Of a stretch of 64,000 nucleotides of DNA, positions 1 to 14,310 are shown piece by piece. Numbering within the stretch: position 1 is the first letter of the stretch; every line of letters starts with the position of its first letter. A program made the position numbers and the translations under genes. Source of the stretch: Turritopsis dohrnii (taxonomy: Eukaryota > Cnidaria > Hydrozoa > Anthoathecata > Oceaniidae); contig BQMF02000037.1 of NCBI GenBank assembly GCA_027922465.2, positions 62,001 to 126,000 on the forward strand, in the 5' to 3' direction. The notes under the pieces were generated by a model, which searched no databases, was not told the DNA's origin, and was given only the letters and a program-made list of their open reading frames with translations.

Positions 1-260
1 TATATCGTGAACACTGTGTAGTATCTAAGAACATCTACAATAATTTCCATTTGAACTATATACACAACTGTATTATCTAAAATGAATGATATTATTTCAA
101 GTCTCCTTTACCTTGAAAACCAATTAAGAACGTCTGGAATGTATTTCGAAACAAGAAAATATATATATAAAAAAAAAATAATAATAAAAAACTTCAAAAC
201 AAGAAAATATAAAAAAAACTATCCAAGTATACAGCAGGGTAATTTTTATAAAATCATCCA

Positions 261-266
261 TTTAAT
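261..266 (-). terminator. candidate poly(A) signal of the SHIP gene
   Basis: On the minus strand this reads ATTAAA, about 75 nt past the SHIP stop codon. It is the nearest variant signal downstream. The flanks are AT-rich, so chance occurrence is quite possible. Confidence 0.25.
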
Positions 267-340
267 CAAGGCATATCATCCATTCAAACTTGAACAAGTG
301 GACGAGCAGGTTCCTTCAGTTTTTTTGCATGTTCAACAAT

Positions 341-3300
341 CTAAACAAACATAGAACAGGCTAGACATAATGACAAAATTTCAAAATGACGGAGTTTTTT
401 TTGATAAAGACCAACCATTTTACGATCTAACTCATTTTCAATTCCCACACTTTCTAAATCTTCCATGGTAACAGAAGAAAAAAAGTCCAGCTCATCATAA
501 CCATTATCGATCAGTATGTGGTAATACTTCTGAAAACCTATCTCTTTCAACCAGTTCTTAAATTTCAAATGCTTTTGTTCCTGAAAAGAACACTAGGGTT
601 AATGTAAGCAGAGCAACATCTGATGTAAAAATGTTCAAGCAATATTGTTCACCTTTTTCTTAAGTCTTGGTTTTGGGAGAGGATTTTCTGGATGACCATC
701 AGGTAATGACCTTGGTAAACTTTGACTTGAAAACGCCTAAAATGAACATTAATTTCCACCAGTTACCACCAGTGCGTTTTTTTTTGCTGGAAGGGATGTA
801 AACATTAGTACTTTCAGGGCTATGATTTGAAATACAAAGTTAACTGTATCGCGAGGATACTGAGTTCAAGAAATGAAAAGGAACTTACGTGATGAGTGAT
901 GTTGGGATTCGGACTAGAAAAAGGATGAAGAAAATGAGGAAAAAGGTCATGGAAGGGATAAATGTTAACTGCAAGTGAGGTTTGCATCATTAACACAAAT
1001 TTCAAACTTTCCTAATAAAAACCAGATTTAGTACAGATTTTTTATGCAAACATTTTCTCAATGTGACACAATATGCAAACAACCAGCATGAAACTCACGC
1101 ATACCTCAGATCGTCTGCTGAAGTTGAAATTTCATCTAGTTGAAAGAGAAATTTTGAATGACATCAGTATTCCATGAGAAATGAAAGTAAGTAAATGTGA
1201 AAGTGAGTAAACATACTTGGTAGTGAAGACAAGCGCTGTGTTCGTTTCGGCGGAAGTTCAGGAGCTGAAAATATTAAGTGTAAGAATAATAAGGACAAAA
1301 ACCATTATTATTAAGTGTTCAGCCAATAATAACCAAATGAACAGAAAATTCAAAATATTTTCCATTATCGTCATTTTGAAATTTTGTCATTATGTCTAAC
1401 CTGTTATATGTTTATTTAAATTGTTGAACATTCTTTCCTGCATTTCTATCATGCATTTCACAACAATACTACCAGAACTCACTTAAAGTCACAAATTTTA
1501 AGAAGAGCACAGTGTAAACAAAGCTTAATTTAATAGATAATTATGTCTAATGGAAAACAAGCTTTACTGATGCTAGCACAATTCTTACGTTGAGTCAACT
1601 GTTCTTTGCCAGAAGTTGCCAATTTCTTTAATTTTATAATGGGATTATCAATTCCAATACTAAGCCTTTTGTCAAGAGTACGTCGTGAATCAACGTGAAT
1701 CTTTTCAACAGGATCAACCTGTTCTATGGATGAACGATCATCAGCCAAAGTTTCATCAGTAGGAATGTGAATCATGTGTTTATGTTCTGACAATAGCAAG
1801 AAAATATTTGTTTGCCTTGGTTAACTGAGACATAGACCAGAAGAAGAAAGAGAATTCTTAAAAATAAACCTTTGCGTGGCTCTGGTTTTATTTCCACAAT
1901 TTTGGACTGACGATTATCTAAAACGAATAAATTTAAAATAGCAAGGTTAACCAGAAAATTACTCATACATCATTTAAATATAAAAAATATAATGCAAACA
2001 TACCACTGTTTTCCTCCTCGATCTTGATCAGATCTAAAGAAAAATACAAAAAACAATTTCAAGTTTCAGTGTACTTGACCAACTTGAGAAGTGTAAAAAA
2101 CACAAGCAACTTACTATATATATTCGAGTCTAGTGGGGTATAGTTATAGTTTTCTGGTGCTTGCATCTGCACAACAAACTTAAGTTGACCAGTCAACACT
2201 CCAAGATGGGTGATTTTCTTTTCAAGTATGAATTGTTGTTGTGATAGCAAAGGTTTCAACGAGAACACACACTCACCTGAAAAAAGAAATAGAATTGAGA
2301 TCCTGATTAATAAAACATAATTATAAAAAAAATTTTGGTTGGATTATCACATCAAGTAGTCACAGTAAAGAAAGTTTATTACTATAGATCTGTGACATAA
2401 ATTAAATAGAACATTAATCCAGGTACCGTATGACTCTTGACCATCCTCCCCTTTCACAGCAACCAAAACATGTTGGCTTTCTAGATAGTGAGGGTCTGAT
2501 AAAACTGGTTTCAACTATAATAAAAAAATGAAAATGCATTGGTTTTATGGGAACGTGTTTTCAAATACTTTCACCCTTACTAACCTCACACATATCTTGA
2601 GGTGCCCACCAAGGGTAGGTGACTGACTTATGGTCGGGCACAGAACCACGAAACAAACTTTCGTGCTTATGACTAATATCAAAACATGAGTTGCGTTTGC
2701 TGATGACAGTTCCTAAAAAATCAAAAAAAAGAAGTCGTACATTTTATTTTAGGTCAATCTTGATAACAACATACTTACTATCAAAGCAAGTGGAATGGAA
2801 TTCAAGAAGAAAGTTTGTTTTACTACTGGTGTAGACCTAAAACATATTTAAATGATGTAACTCAGTACATTAAGTAACAATAAACCATTCTTTATTCTCA
2901 ATGCTCTCTTCATTATGCACTGTAGTTTGCTTTTAATTACTTTTGATACAAGGCAGGTAACAAATATACTTTTGCTTCAGCACGGTATATAATGATCTTG
3001 ACAGAATTTTCACAATTGTTTGATGTCTTCACGTCTAAATAAAAAACGTTTCCCATTGTCAGTCAAAAGTTTTTGGAAACAGTATTGTGGGGAAATTTTA
3101 AAATCTGCAGAAAACTCTCCATAGCTCAAAATATTGTTTGACTAACAGAATGTTCATGCTATTGAGGGTCTTTCATGAATGATAGTACCTCAAATGGGAT
3201 GGTTAAAGTTCAAGTTACGTGAAGGATAAAATTATCAAGATTCTAATGTATAACTTTAATGATAAACATATTAATTTGTAAATTTGTAAAAATATTTCAA

Positions 3301-6300
3301 AACTACTTTACCAACCTTCTATATTATTGTTACTCAAAGTTTGTGAAGCTGTACCAACATCGAAAGTGGCGAAAACAGGTGAATGATCACTTGAACAAAT
3401 GTTGTCTGTGCAACCTTTTGGAAACAAATTTCACATTCAAAAATTGATGACTTTATCAGTTTTCCTTTTGTTTAGTTTACAAGAATCTCACCATATGTTG
3501 TATTGCAAGATGTTACGTGGGGATAGGACCGCCACAAAACTCTATCACACCATGAAGGAACGTTTACTCTGTTCTATAACAAGAAACAGTTGGTTCGTTA
3601 GAAAGTATGATTGATTGAAAATGCTGACAATAAAATTTCATTTCTTGAAACAACATACTCCAGTTCTTTTCACTTTCACCCAGCAGTAACTTGATCTCGT
3701 TCCTCTAGCATACCGATATGTTGGAGGGAAGGTTAAATCTTCTTCATCTAGTTGAAAACAAAATTGAAAATCACAAATAGAAAACGATTTGGTTCAGAAT
3801 GTTAATGGCATAAACACACTTCATTTTTCTGACATGAACCGGCAGATTTCAGTTTATTATAAAGCTATACACACTGAAAGAGTCTAGGAGTTGAAAAAAA
3901 GGTGAACCTTACCGAAACATGAAAAGAAGGTGAACCTTACCGAAACATATGAAAACATTTCCCTTTTTCATTTCTGCACAAAGTTGATCAGAATCCACCA
4001 AATTTTGCCAATCTCTCTCCATTATACTTTTTATTATCTCCTAAACATTTTAAATAAAAACCTCACTTCATTAAACAAGCACATAAACAGCATTACCATA
4101 CGTAATTAGACTTACAGCTACTTCAAGGTCTAATCTATAGTTTAGATCACCAAACCAAAATAGATGGTGAAAGGATAGCGTCAAATCAAATGATTCTTGT
4201 TGGCCCAAATTCAAACCTCTCAAAATGCTATGAAAGTTTTGATTTCTCCTAATAAAGAGATTGTAGTTTGAGTGCCAACCTTGTCACATATTGATCAAAT
4301 CGGTCAGAAACCACCAAAATAATTTTACCTGGCAAGTTTTTCGTTACCAGAAGTTAGATGACAATTGATAAAACAAAACGATGTTGAGCCGATATTAAAG
4401 GACACGCCCACAGCACCTTTATTTCCTAAAAAACACAAATAAAGCATGATGGAGTTGAATTTTCTTCGTTGATATGTCAATTATGTTTTTCCTGATGATG
4501 TATGAGCATCTTGGTAGATGAAAATAATAGTGAAAATGTGTTGAAAATATAATTACCAAGGGTGTTTGCTATTCCAGTTTTAACACTTGACTGCTTCAAT
4601 GAATTGACCAAATAAAAAAGCTCAGGTTTGATAAGAACAACTATCCTGATTTCCCACATCGAGTAACAAGTTACCTAGCAACATTTTAAACAGAAGATAT
4701 TAGAAAGCTTAGCTTCAAGTGATACTTGATACAAACTGTCATTTCACCAAATGTCCTCATACCACTTTAAACTCTTGATTGAATACTTCTTTCATTGTGC
4801 TACGTATTTTGTTGGTCCACTCTTTCTCATGATAGGCACTTTCTTGTGTACCAATCGCATAAATATCAGAAGGTATATGTGCAAGTTCTGAAACTTTAAT
4901 TTTGCCAGAACCAGAACATTGGAACCATTCATTGATATTGCCAGATGCAGCATTTCCCATATTCCATGTACCGATAAACACAGAGAGTTGTGAAGATTGT
5001 TGATCTTTTGAATGTGCAATTTTTATTTGTTGAAAAGTAGAACAGAATAATTCTCGTGACTATATGGAAAGAAAGAGATAAAGTAGATTAAAACCTTACT
5101 TGTGCAATAGTGTTAATGATCATTGTAAATGAAGAGACTAAAATATGGTAGCTCATGCTGAAACTGCCATGAAAAGATTGCGATTTAATAAAAATATACT
5201 TAGTGATATTGACTGAAGGGAATGTGTGAGAAACCATGAATAAACTATAAGTACCAAAAAACAACAGAAATCAAAATAGACAACACATACACGGTAGTTT
5301 TCAAAGTTGTAATGTTTCATGTTTGAGTTCTCTAACAAGATGCCTAATCGAACTTTCGAAGATTTGGACTTTTGAAGCTGAAAAACTATAAATAAAAAGT
5401 CTATGGCTTAAAAAGACGGCAAAGCATTCTTGCATCCTCAAGATTATGGTCCTAACCTTTGTCAGAGGTATAACTGATGCTATTATCGGGAGATTCTGTT
5501 TGTGCTTTCGAGAATGTCATTGTTCCTAAATGGTAGAATTAAATACCACCAACCTTCAATCTTAAGACAAGGAAACATTACTTCATGTAATACATATTTA
5601 TTTTTATTCATGCATTACCTCAAAGCTTAGGATACAATATGAAACATAAAGACATACCTTTAGCAGCATCTAATGTAATGTAACTTTTACTTTTCAGTGT
5701 TCCAGTTGTGACCTATTGATTAATCGTCATAGGTCCGTTAGGTCCATTATTAGGTCAATATTAGAAACCTTACTATCATTGGCTATTGCTTTTATAAGAT
5801 CAAATAACTGTACAAAACTGCACAATTTTGAAAATCTACCTCGAATATCTTTCTGTTAGCATTCTTTCGTTTTTGCATCAACATATTCTCTGGTGTTAAA
5901 ACAGAATATTCCATCTCTGTAGTTGACGTTTTTTTTGGAGTCACTTTTTCTGACTGACCACTATAGTCCTTTAAAACTTTACAAGCCTAAAGAGTTATTC
6001 CGAAAGTGATTTAGACTCATTATTCATTATAAATCTAGCTCATCACTCACAAGCTATTTTATTTATAGACACAACAAATTAGATTTTAATGAAGGTGAAA
6101 ATGATGTTAGAGTTTAAGAACCTTTTCTTCCAGCTTTAATATCCGTCCTCTCGATTCATGAAGCATTTTTAAAATTAGCTCTAAATCTTTGTCTTGATTT
6201 TTACAATCACGCATCTAGAAGGAAAAAAAATTGTCTGACATGTTAATCATATAACAAGTTATTTGACGTCAAATAAGGCGGATGTGTTTGTGGAGCAGGA

Positions 6301-9300
6301 GAGAAAAACTGTTTTTTCTCCTGCTCCAAAAAATCAAAAATGAGGTAAAACCAGTGTTTTTTCAACACGAAAATTTACGAAAAAAGACAAAAAACACGCG
6401 GTTTACGAAAGAAGTCGACCGAACACTACGAAAGAAGTAAAGAAAACGCATTGTTTACGAAAGGAATGAAACGAACATAAAGTTTACGAAAATATAGACA
6501 AGAATGCGAATCTAAGAAGTTCATTTACGAAAAAAAAAATAAAGGCGAAAACAAACCGGAAGAAGTTCATCTATGAAAAAAAAAATACGTCGAAAACGAA
6601 TCTAAGAAATTCATTTACGAAGAAAAACGTCGCAACGAATCTAAGAAGTTCATTTACGAAGAAATAACGTTAAACACGAACCTGAAGAATTTCATCTACG
6701 AAAAAATTACGTCGAAAATGAATCTAAGAAGTTCAAAACATGTACTATGAAATAACATAGAAAACGAATGTATGAATATTCCATTTATGAGGATATAACG
6801 TCGAAAAAATGAACCCAAGAAGTTCATTTACGAAGAAATAACGCCAAAACACACCTAAGAAGTTCATCTACGAAAAATTTGCATCGACAACCAAAAAGTT
6901 TCGATACGCAGAAATTATGGAAGAGGACGCAAAACACAGTTCATAGATTATATAGAATATAATTGTAAATTACGAGCGGTTCATAGAGGCTCTAACGAGC
7001 CTGCGAACTTGTATATCGTGAATAATAATAATAATAATAATAAATAATTTACTAATAATATATACAAACGTAATCAAAACAAAGTGAAGAAACGTTTAAT
7101 TTGAAAGAAATGAAAGAACATTATCAAGTATATCAGTGAAGAAAATTGCAATTGCAAAATGGCTACGAAGTATATCCCTTGAAGTACTACGTTTGACCTA
7201 CACAAAATGGTAATCTAGGCTATGTTTGAAAGACATAGACTGGATGAAGGATCTGTAACAAAATTTAAGAAGGGATCCCGTTGTAGTAGTAAAATGGTGC
7301 AGTTGATTGGTTGGAGAAAAGAGAAAAAGAGAAAATTACCTGGCTAAATAAACCATCACTGACATCCTAAAACATTAAATTGTTGCTGTTACCCAAGGCA
7401 ATGCAAATTGTTTCAAATCATGCTCCTCAATCCCAATAGAATCTACACTACACCAGTCCATGAAATTCAGGTCGGCATTCGGCAAAGCCGACCTAAAAGC
7501 CGACCAAGGTAACCATGGCTTCGGCAGCCTCTTGCCGACCCAGACTAGCGTTTCTTACGGCATTTTGTTTTTTCTTTGATTTGCCGACGTCTGGAGACAA
7601 CATTCACGGCATTTCTATATTTCTTTGTAGTTTCATTCTTAAGGAATTAAAATGATTATATACCGGGAAATTCCCTTTAAATGTCATAAAGCATAACCAG
7701 TGTTATTTTGCTGACATTTTAACTTTTTGTTTATGAAGCAGAGAGAGAAAGATTTACGAAATAGTTATTTCTTCACATATTTTTATTTTAACGAAGTTTT
7801 GTAAGATGTTTTACATGTCCTATTTTCTATGTTCTCCTTTAAAATGAAATATACATCTGGTATTCCACGCGAATAAATTCTATTTTCAGAGTTAGCAACG
7901 GCAATCGATACACTCTCCATCATTGTTCAAAAACTTTTATTTCTATTTTTTGTATAACTAGCAGTTTTCTTTTATGAAAAAGAAGAATAAAAATACGTCA
8001 TCGACATAAGAGGTGATTGAAATTTTAGAATGATATAATCATCTCGAACATAAACGTTGCTACATGTCGCAACGTGATACTTTCTTTTACTTAACTGTCT
8101 AGACAAATGTTAATATAGGGTCAAGTGATGTATTTAACATAAATAAATAGAGAATGTGTCGTTAATATTGTGTAATACATTATTGTTAAAAAATGCGTAT
8201 TGTATGTCATTATTTCGTTTGCAAAATAATGCATAACGAATAATGCCCGCATTCCGCATCGCTATTTTAAGTCTGTTACGCTGAACAAAGTATTCAATAA
8301 CTATGGTCTAATATTTACATGAAAAAACAACGAGAAATTTTCAGTTATTAATTCATAAAAAATGTACTGTGCCGACCCAGAGATGCAAGGAGAACGGCAA
8401 TGCCGACCCCATTTAAAAACTAGGTCGGCAAATTTTTGCTAACGTGCCAACCTGAAATTCTTTGAATGTCGTGGGCTGCTACACAATGTTGATGTTTCGT
8501 ATCTACACTACACTTTATTTAATTTCAATGCATTAGCTGGTTGGTCAAGATAAAACAAAGTGAACTTCTTGCTTTTTTTTATTTCTGTAATAACTTTAAC
8601 ACTGTTTTTCCTTGCTGTAACACCATAAATACTGTGGCATCATAAAACATCATCACAATGAATATAGGCCAAGTGTTGCCTTTGAATACGAGTTCAAAGC
8701 TACAGGTGCTTCAGCCATAGACTGCTACATCATGAAGTTCTTGTAAACCTGTCTGTAAAAGATTGTTAGATCTTTAGATGTTTTCCAACAAATATTTACA
8801 GTAGTCCTTTAAATATTTTCTGAATAAATTTTACAGATTTCCATTGTGTATAATTTCAAATTAAAGTTTCAAAGTAGTTTTCCAGGATTTAATTGAAACA
8901 TTGCCGTATTTCCAGGAGCCTCATGAAATGTAAGATCATGAAAGAAGATTTTAATGCATGGCAAGGACCTGTACTACAATCTGCTCCAATTTACGAAGGA
9001 GATGATTGAAATAAATTTGCCATGTTTCATTATAATAGATAACAACCATTCAAAATTCTATATTTATTCAGCAGAAGCTTTTCGGAGTACGTCCATCATC
9101 AGTGCATAAAAATACTGTAAAAAATTGCTTCTGCTGAATAAATATAGAATTTTAAATCGTTGTTATCTATTGTTACGAAGGAGGTTTTTCAAGTCACATA
9201 AGACAATCTCAGGGTGGCTAACAAACATCAATAAGCAAAATCCAGCATTTTCAATGCAAATGGTATATAAATTCCAGCATTTCAAGCTAGTAAAGTATAT

Positions 9301-12300
9301 TATTTTCCAAGCCCCATTGTTGTAAATCATATGAAAATCCAACAAAATAAAGTGCACTTTAGTGTAATGAAAGTTATATTGTTAAACAGAAGACGTTGTT
9401 ACGTTAGAAAATGTTGTAGAATTATTCATGATCAGTTTCATTCACAATACATGGTCAAAACTAGATAATACTCTATTGTGAATGAGCTATTCATGTTTTG
9501 GGGTACAGGGCAGCAATACGTTTTTAAACTTCTGTTTCAAGAATCAACAAATCAGTAAATTAAATCACAACAACAATATTAATAAAGAAATAATAACATC
9601 AGGAAAAACCTTTGAGATTTTTCATAACAAAACCAGTTTGTTTACAAGCCAAGCCATGCCATGCCAACAAATACAAAAGAACAAGGTATATTTTGAAAGA
9701 GTATTTTGAACACACAAACTGAAAGTATATAACAAATTATGCATTATCTGAACTTCAAAAGCACCAAGACAGTGAGTTTCTGTGAAGGTTGCCAATTATT
9801 TCAATAGCTTAAGTAAACAGAACTTTCAAATGTATGCTTCAACTTTTATAATAAGATATGTTATAATTGAAAGGCACTATGACAAGCACACTATCAGAAA
9901 ATACGTAAGCGCAAAATCCCAGCAAGATTTTAAAGAATTCATCTTTTTAGTCAACAAAACAGGATGAAAATGAAATGCAGAATTAATCTAAAAGATTATA
10001 GGGAAAAAAATGGATTACAATACCACATGAAACATCAGAAAAGTGTTAAAACATTTTTCCAGTTTTTCCAGCACAGGAATCCTGAAAAGACATCTTTTTC
10101 CAGTTTTTCCAGCCCCATTAGCCACCTTAAATCTATATCATAAAGATATAGTTGTGGATGTTAATCTGGAGAGTCTACACACTGTGATGGAGAGTCTAAA
10201 CACTGTGATGGAAAGTGCAAGACATTGTGAAAAAGACTGGGACAGTTTGATAAGATTGGACATTGGATTAGTCATAGAAAATTGACATTAAATCTTGAGT
10301 GTAAAATTTAATTTAATCATATTCATTGAAAACACCAAAGTACTTGAGATTGATAGACATTATACACTTTCCCAACTGACTGCAACCAAAGCATCAGATG
10401 TTTAAAAGACGTGACAGATAATATTCAAGTTCTACTGATTATAATCTTTGCAGAATCATCATAAACATTACCTGATACATACACAACGTAGGCTGATAGA
10501 TGCCTAATGGCTGTACTATTTATGATGCCTACAATATGGCTGTACTATTTATGATGCCTACAATATGGCTGTACTATTTATGATGCCTACAATATGGATG
10601 TACTATTTATGATGCCTACAATATGGATGTACTATTTATGATGCCTACAATATGGCAGTACTATTTATGATGCCTACAATATGGCTGTACTATTTATCTA
10701 CAACAAGCTTCCTAGTTACCTTTAAGTCCATAAAATCCATTATTCAAAATTTATCAATCTAGACTTTGAAACTTATACCAAGTGATAGAGCATACTGGGC
10801 TGGTCTGACTTTTAAAATTGTTTGATTGCCTTCAATCACAATCACAATCAAACAAAAGTAATCCAGTCCATTCCATCGCAATTTTTTATTTCAAAATTTT
10901 TAAGAACAAAACATTTCACATATTTTGGAAATTTCTGAGGACCACAAGTCAGTATTAATAAAGTGATTTAAATATTTACCAGGAAAGTTTGCATTGAATA
11001 AAATGAACACAATTAAAATAGTGGTTACTCTCAAATATTTCTACTGCACTAACTTCAAATGCTGTAACATAATCAGCTATAAGCACTTACCTCTGCATCA
11101 AAAGCTCCAACATCAAAAAATTCATTAAGGACTTTTAATCTGTTCAGAAAGCTCTCCAATGAACTAAAAGTAATGTTTTCTCTAGTAACTGATTAGAAAC
11201 CATGCAAACAAAATAAATAAATAAACATTTGAAAACACGTGTAAAAGCTATGGAAAAAAAGGATGCCCATATTTTATTCAAGCCAGGATAGGACTTTATT
11301 TTCAAGAAACTTATGTAAAGATAATTTTCTGGTAACAAATTTTTGTGGAAGTTATTTATATGGAATTTATCACAAAGATAAATTTTCAAAAACAACTACA
11401 CATAAATCAATCAAAAAGTAAATTCCATAAAATTTAAAAAAAGATGATTGCTAAATAAACTTTTAGCAATAACAGTTAATGTACAAAAGTATATTTCGCG
11501 TTGCACATTGTTCTTTATTACAAAATCTTCTCATTGCAAAAACTTAATTCATTGGCTTCAGATCTTCCTTTAGTTGTCAACTTTCAGACTATCAATATCT
11601 TTCTGGAAACATGTTGAAGTATCAATTTTGAATGCTACTATGAAAAGTTACTTCAAAGAATAATATCTTCATTTAATTTTCTATAACCAGACTTTTGAGT
11701 ACATTACACTGAACCGTATAATTATGGTATTTATAAGCATAGAACACATCATCATAAATCTTGTGCTTTTTACGTAGTAATAACTTACTTTTGCAGCTCT
11801 TGAGCACTCTTTACAAGTAATTTTTGAAGCATTGGTGGTTTATTACCACCAGCTTCAATCCGTCGAAAGTCCTTATTGATATCAGTTTTTACATAATCCC
11901 ATAAGTAACTTCGAAGATCTGGATCAGAGCTAAGGTGGAAAAGTGACATGACTTAAGTTTGATGCCATGATAAACAGCATTTGTGAATTATAAATCACTA
12001 GCCGCCAAGGCGGCGTCGCTCGTCGCCCATGTCCACCTGCTCTGTATCACTTTATCAATAAACGTCAAATTTCCTTACAAATGGCTCGTATAACTTGTGC
12101 TCAACCAGAAGCAGATTCGAAGTCACAACCTCTGGTAAAACCAATCTTTTATCAGTGTAACAATACACTCAAAACGTAGAGAGAGAAAACTTCAACTTTT
12201 TATTAACTTTTGTTTTAAAAAAAGTTACGCGCTCTAACATGGGTGCTATCAAACGTAAGGGAAAAATGGTTTCTCTTCTTAAAAAGTTCACAGGGAGGAG

Positions 12301-14275
12301 AGAAAAAAGGCACGTGCTAAATGAATAAATAGAATAAAGAAACGTTTGATCAGAACGCTTAACAATTAAAAGAAGAAATTAATTTATTAAAAAAAAAGCA
12401 AAAAAAAAAAAAAAACATTTTGTTTTGATATGATACTCTTATTTTACCTATCAGTTTTTAAACATTTTGATTGCTCAAAAAAAAAGTTCACCCGTCTCAG
12501 ACAGTCAGGCAAGAGTTAGTGGCAAACCGAACATATGCTGCCACGTTCTGCCACTGCTGGTTTTTGTCCAAAATGTTTAATCAGTTAGTTTCTTTGTATT
12601 TAGTTGATGTACTGTTTTCAAAGCCAAGTCAACGTGGAATATAAAACTAACAATAATAATAAAAACAAAACGTTATTCCTATTAGTTCATCAGCCAAAAA
12701 AAGTCACGTTCGATTAGGGTTGCAATGTATTTGCTTCGAACTCACATCGCACACAAAAAAAGAAATAATTTCGCTCACAACTTAATCTACCATTTTGCGT
12801 GACTTACAAACAAATGAACAAACAAACAAACAAACAAACAAACAAACGGAGAATCGACTATTAATATATAGATCATGCACACTCATTCTTATGCTTCAAA
12901 AAACAATAAAATAATAATATTACTATGACAACTAACATTTTTCCAACCAGAAAATCTGGTGATTCGATAAAATGCTATACCTTAAACCAGTCAAAATTTC
13001 GATTCGTTGTTGGAAAAACTGAGAAATAGAGTCGGATTCATCCAAATCACTATAATCTGAATATATAAATGTTATGAAAAGAACAAAAAATGGAAGACGT
13101 AAGTTTGAAATGTGTAACTTGATCAACAATCTGTAAATATCAACAACATAAAACTACCTGAATCTTCTTCATCATCTTCAATCTCTTTTTCATTTGTATA
13201 TTCTGTGTTTATGATAGGGTCCTTAAGAACATAAATGATTCCTCGGTTTGGTATTTGATAATAAGCAACAAGTTTATCAAAAGTATCAAAATATAGCTTT
13301 TCGACACCAATGGCACTCTAAAACATGAAAATAAATCTGTGTTATAAAACAATAAACAAGGTACAGCTGGTATTTTTGCATTCACCAAGAAGCCACAAGA
13401 AGAAAGGTAGCAATAACTATCTTGAATTCTGGTATGGAGACTTGCTCCTAGTAGTAGTAGTATTATTGGCAATATCAAATGCAATATCAGGCAATCATCT
13501 GCAATATATTTCAGTCATAGGCTAACGATATAATATTGTTATGCAGTTTACAATGTTTTCATTTGTTTTGTATTCTCTCTGGTTGTGCAGTTGTTGTTCA
13601 CACTCTTGACTGTTGTCTAATTTCATCAATTGTAGCTAAGGTTTCAAACAGTTTCATAGAGTTAACTATGCACAAGGAATAGAATGAGGGCTAGCTTATT
13701 CCAGGCCGTGGTGTTAACCTGTATCAGCAGGGCTTCTTTGGCAGGTCTAGTCATGCTCATCATCATTAAAGATAATGAACTATCAGTGTCTGGTCTTAGC
13801 GGTGGCCCGACTGTCTGAGAAGTCAAAAATTGGTTCAGGCCACCAAAATTTTTGAAAACCAGTGTTGTGGTGGCCCGAATGGACAGGCGAAAAAAGTACA
13901 TAAAATTGTAAATATGATTTCCATAACAAGAGATTTGAGTTTCATAATGTTTGTCTTTGCAATTACAGCTCTTTTTTCTATTTTGTAAGCATTTCTAAGC
14001 ATGTCCAAACAAAATTGTAGAGTCTTATTGAATTTCGAACCATTAAAATTTCCTTCAGGCCACCAATAATTCTAAAACCAATGATTTCAATGGCCCAGCA
14101 TGACACCCAGATAAAATCAGATTAGACACTGACTATCATAAAGTCGACAAAAAAGTGTGCAAACAGTTTTCTTGTGATATAATCTCCACGAGGGAGACAA
14201 TAGTTTTTTTTACTTTGTTTGAGTGCTTTGTTAGTAACAAACAGCTGCTCGTTCCCAGATCATTTCACAATTGTT

Positions 14276-14310
<35 letters not shown>

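Noticed and set aside
10509..10697. CRISPR-like array of 29-bp repeats
   Set aside because: Units are directly adjacent with no spacers, and the context is an animal intron. It is a minisatellite.
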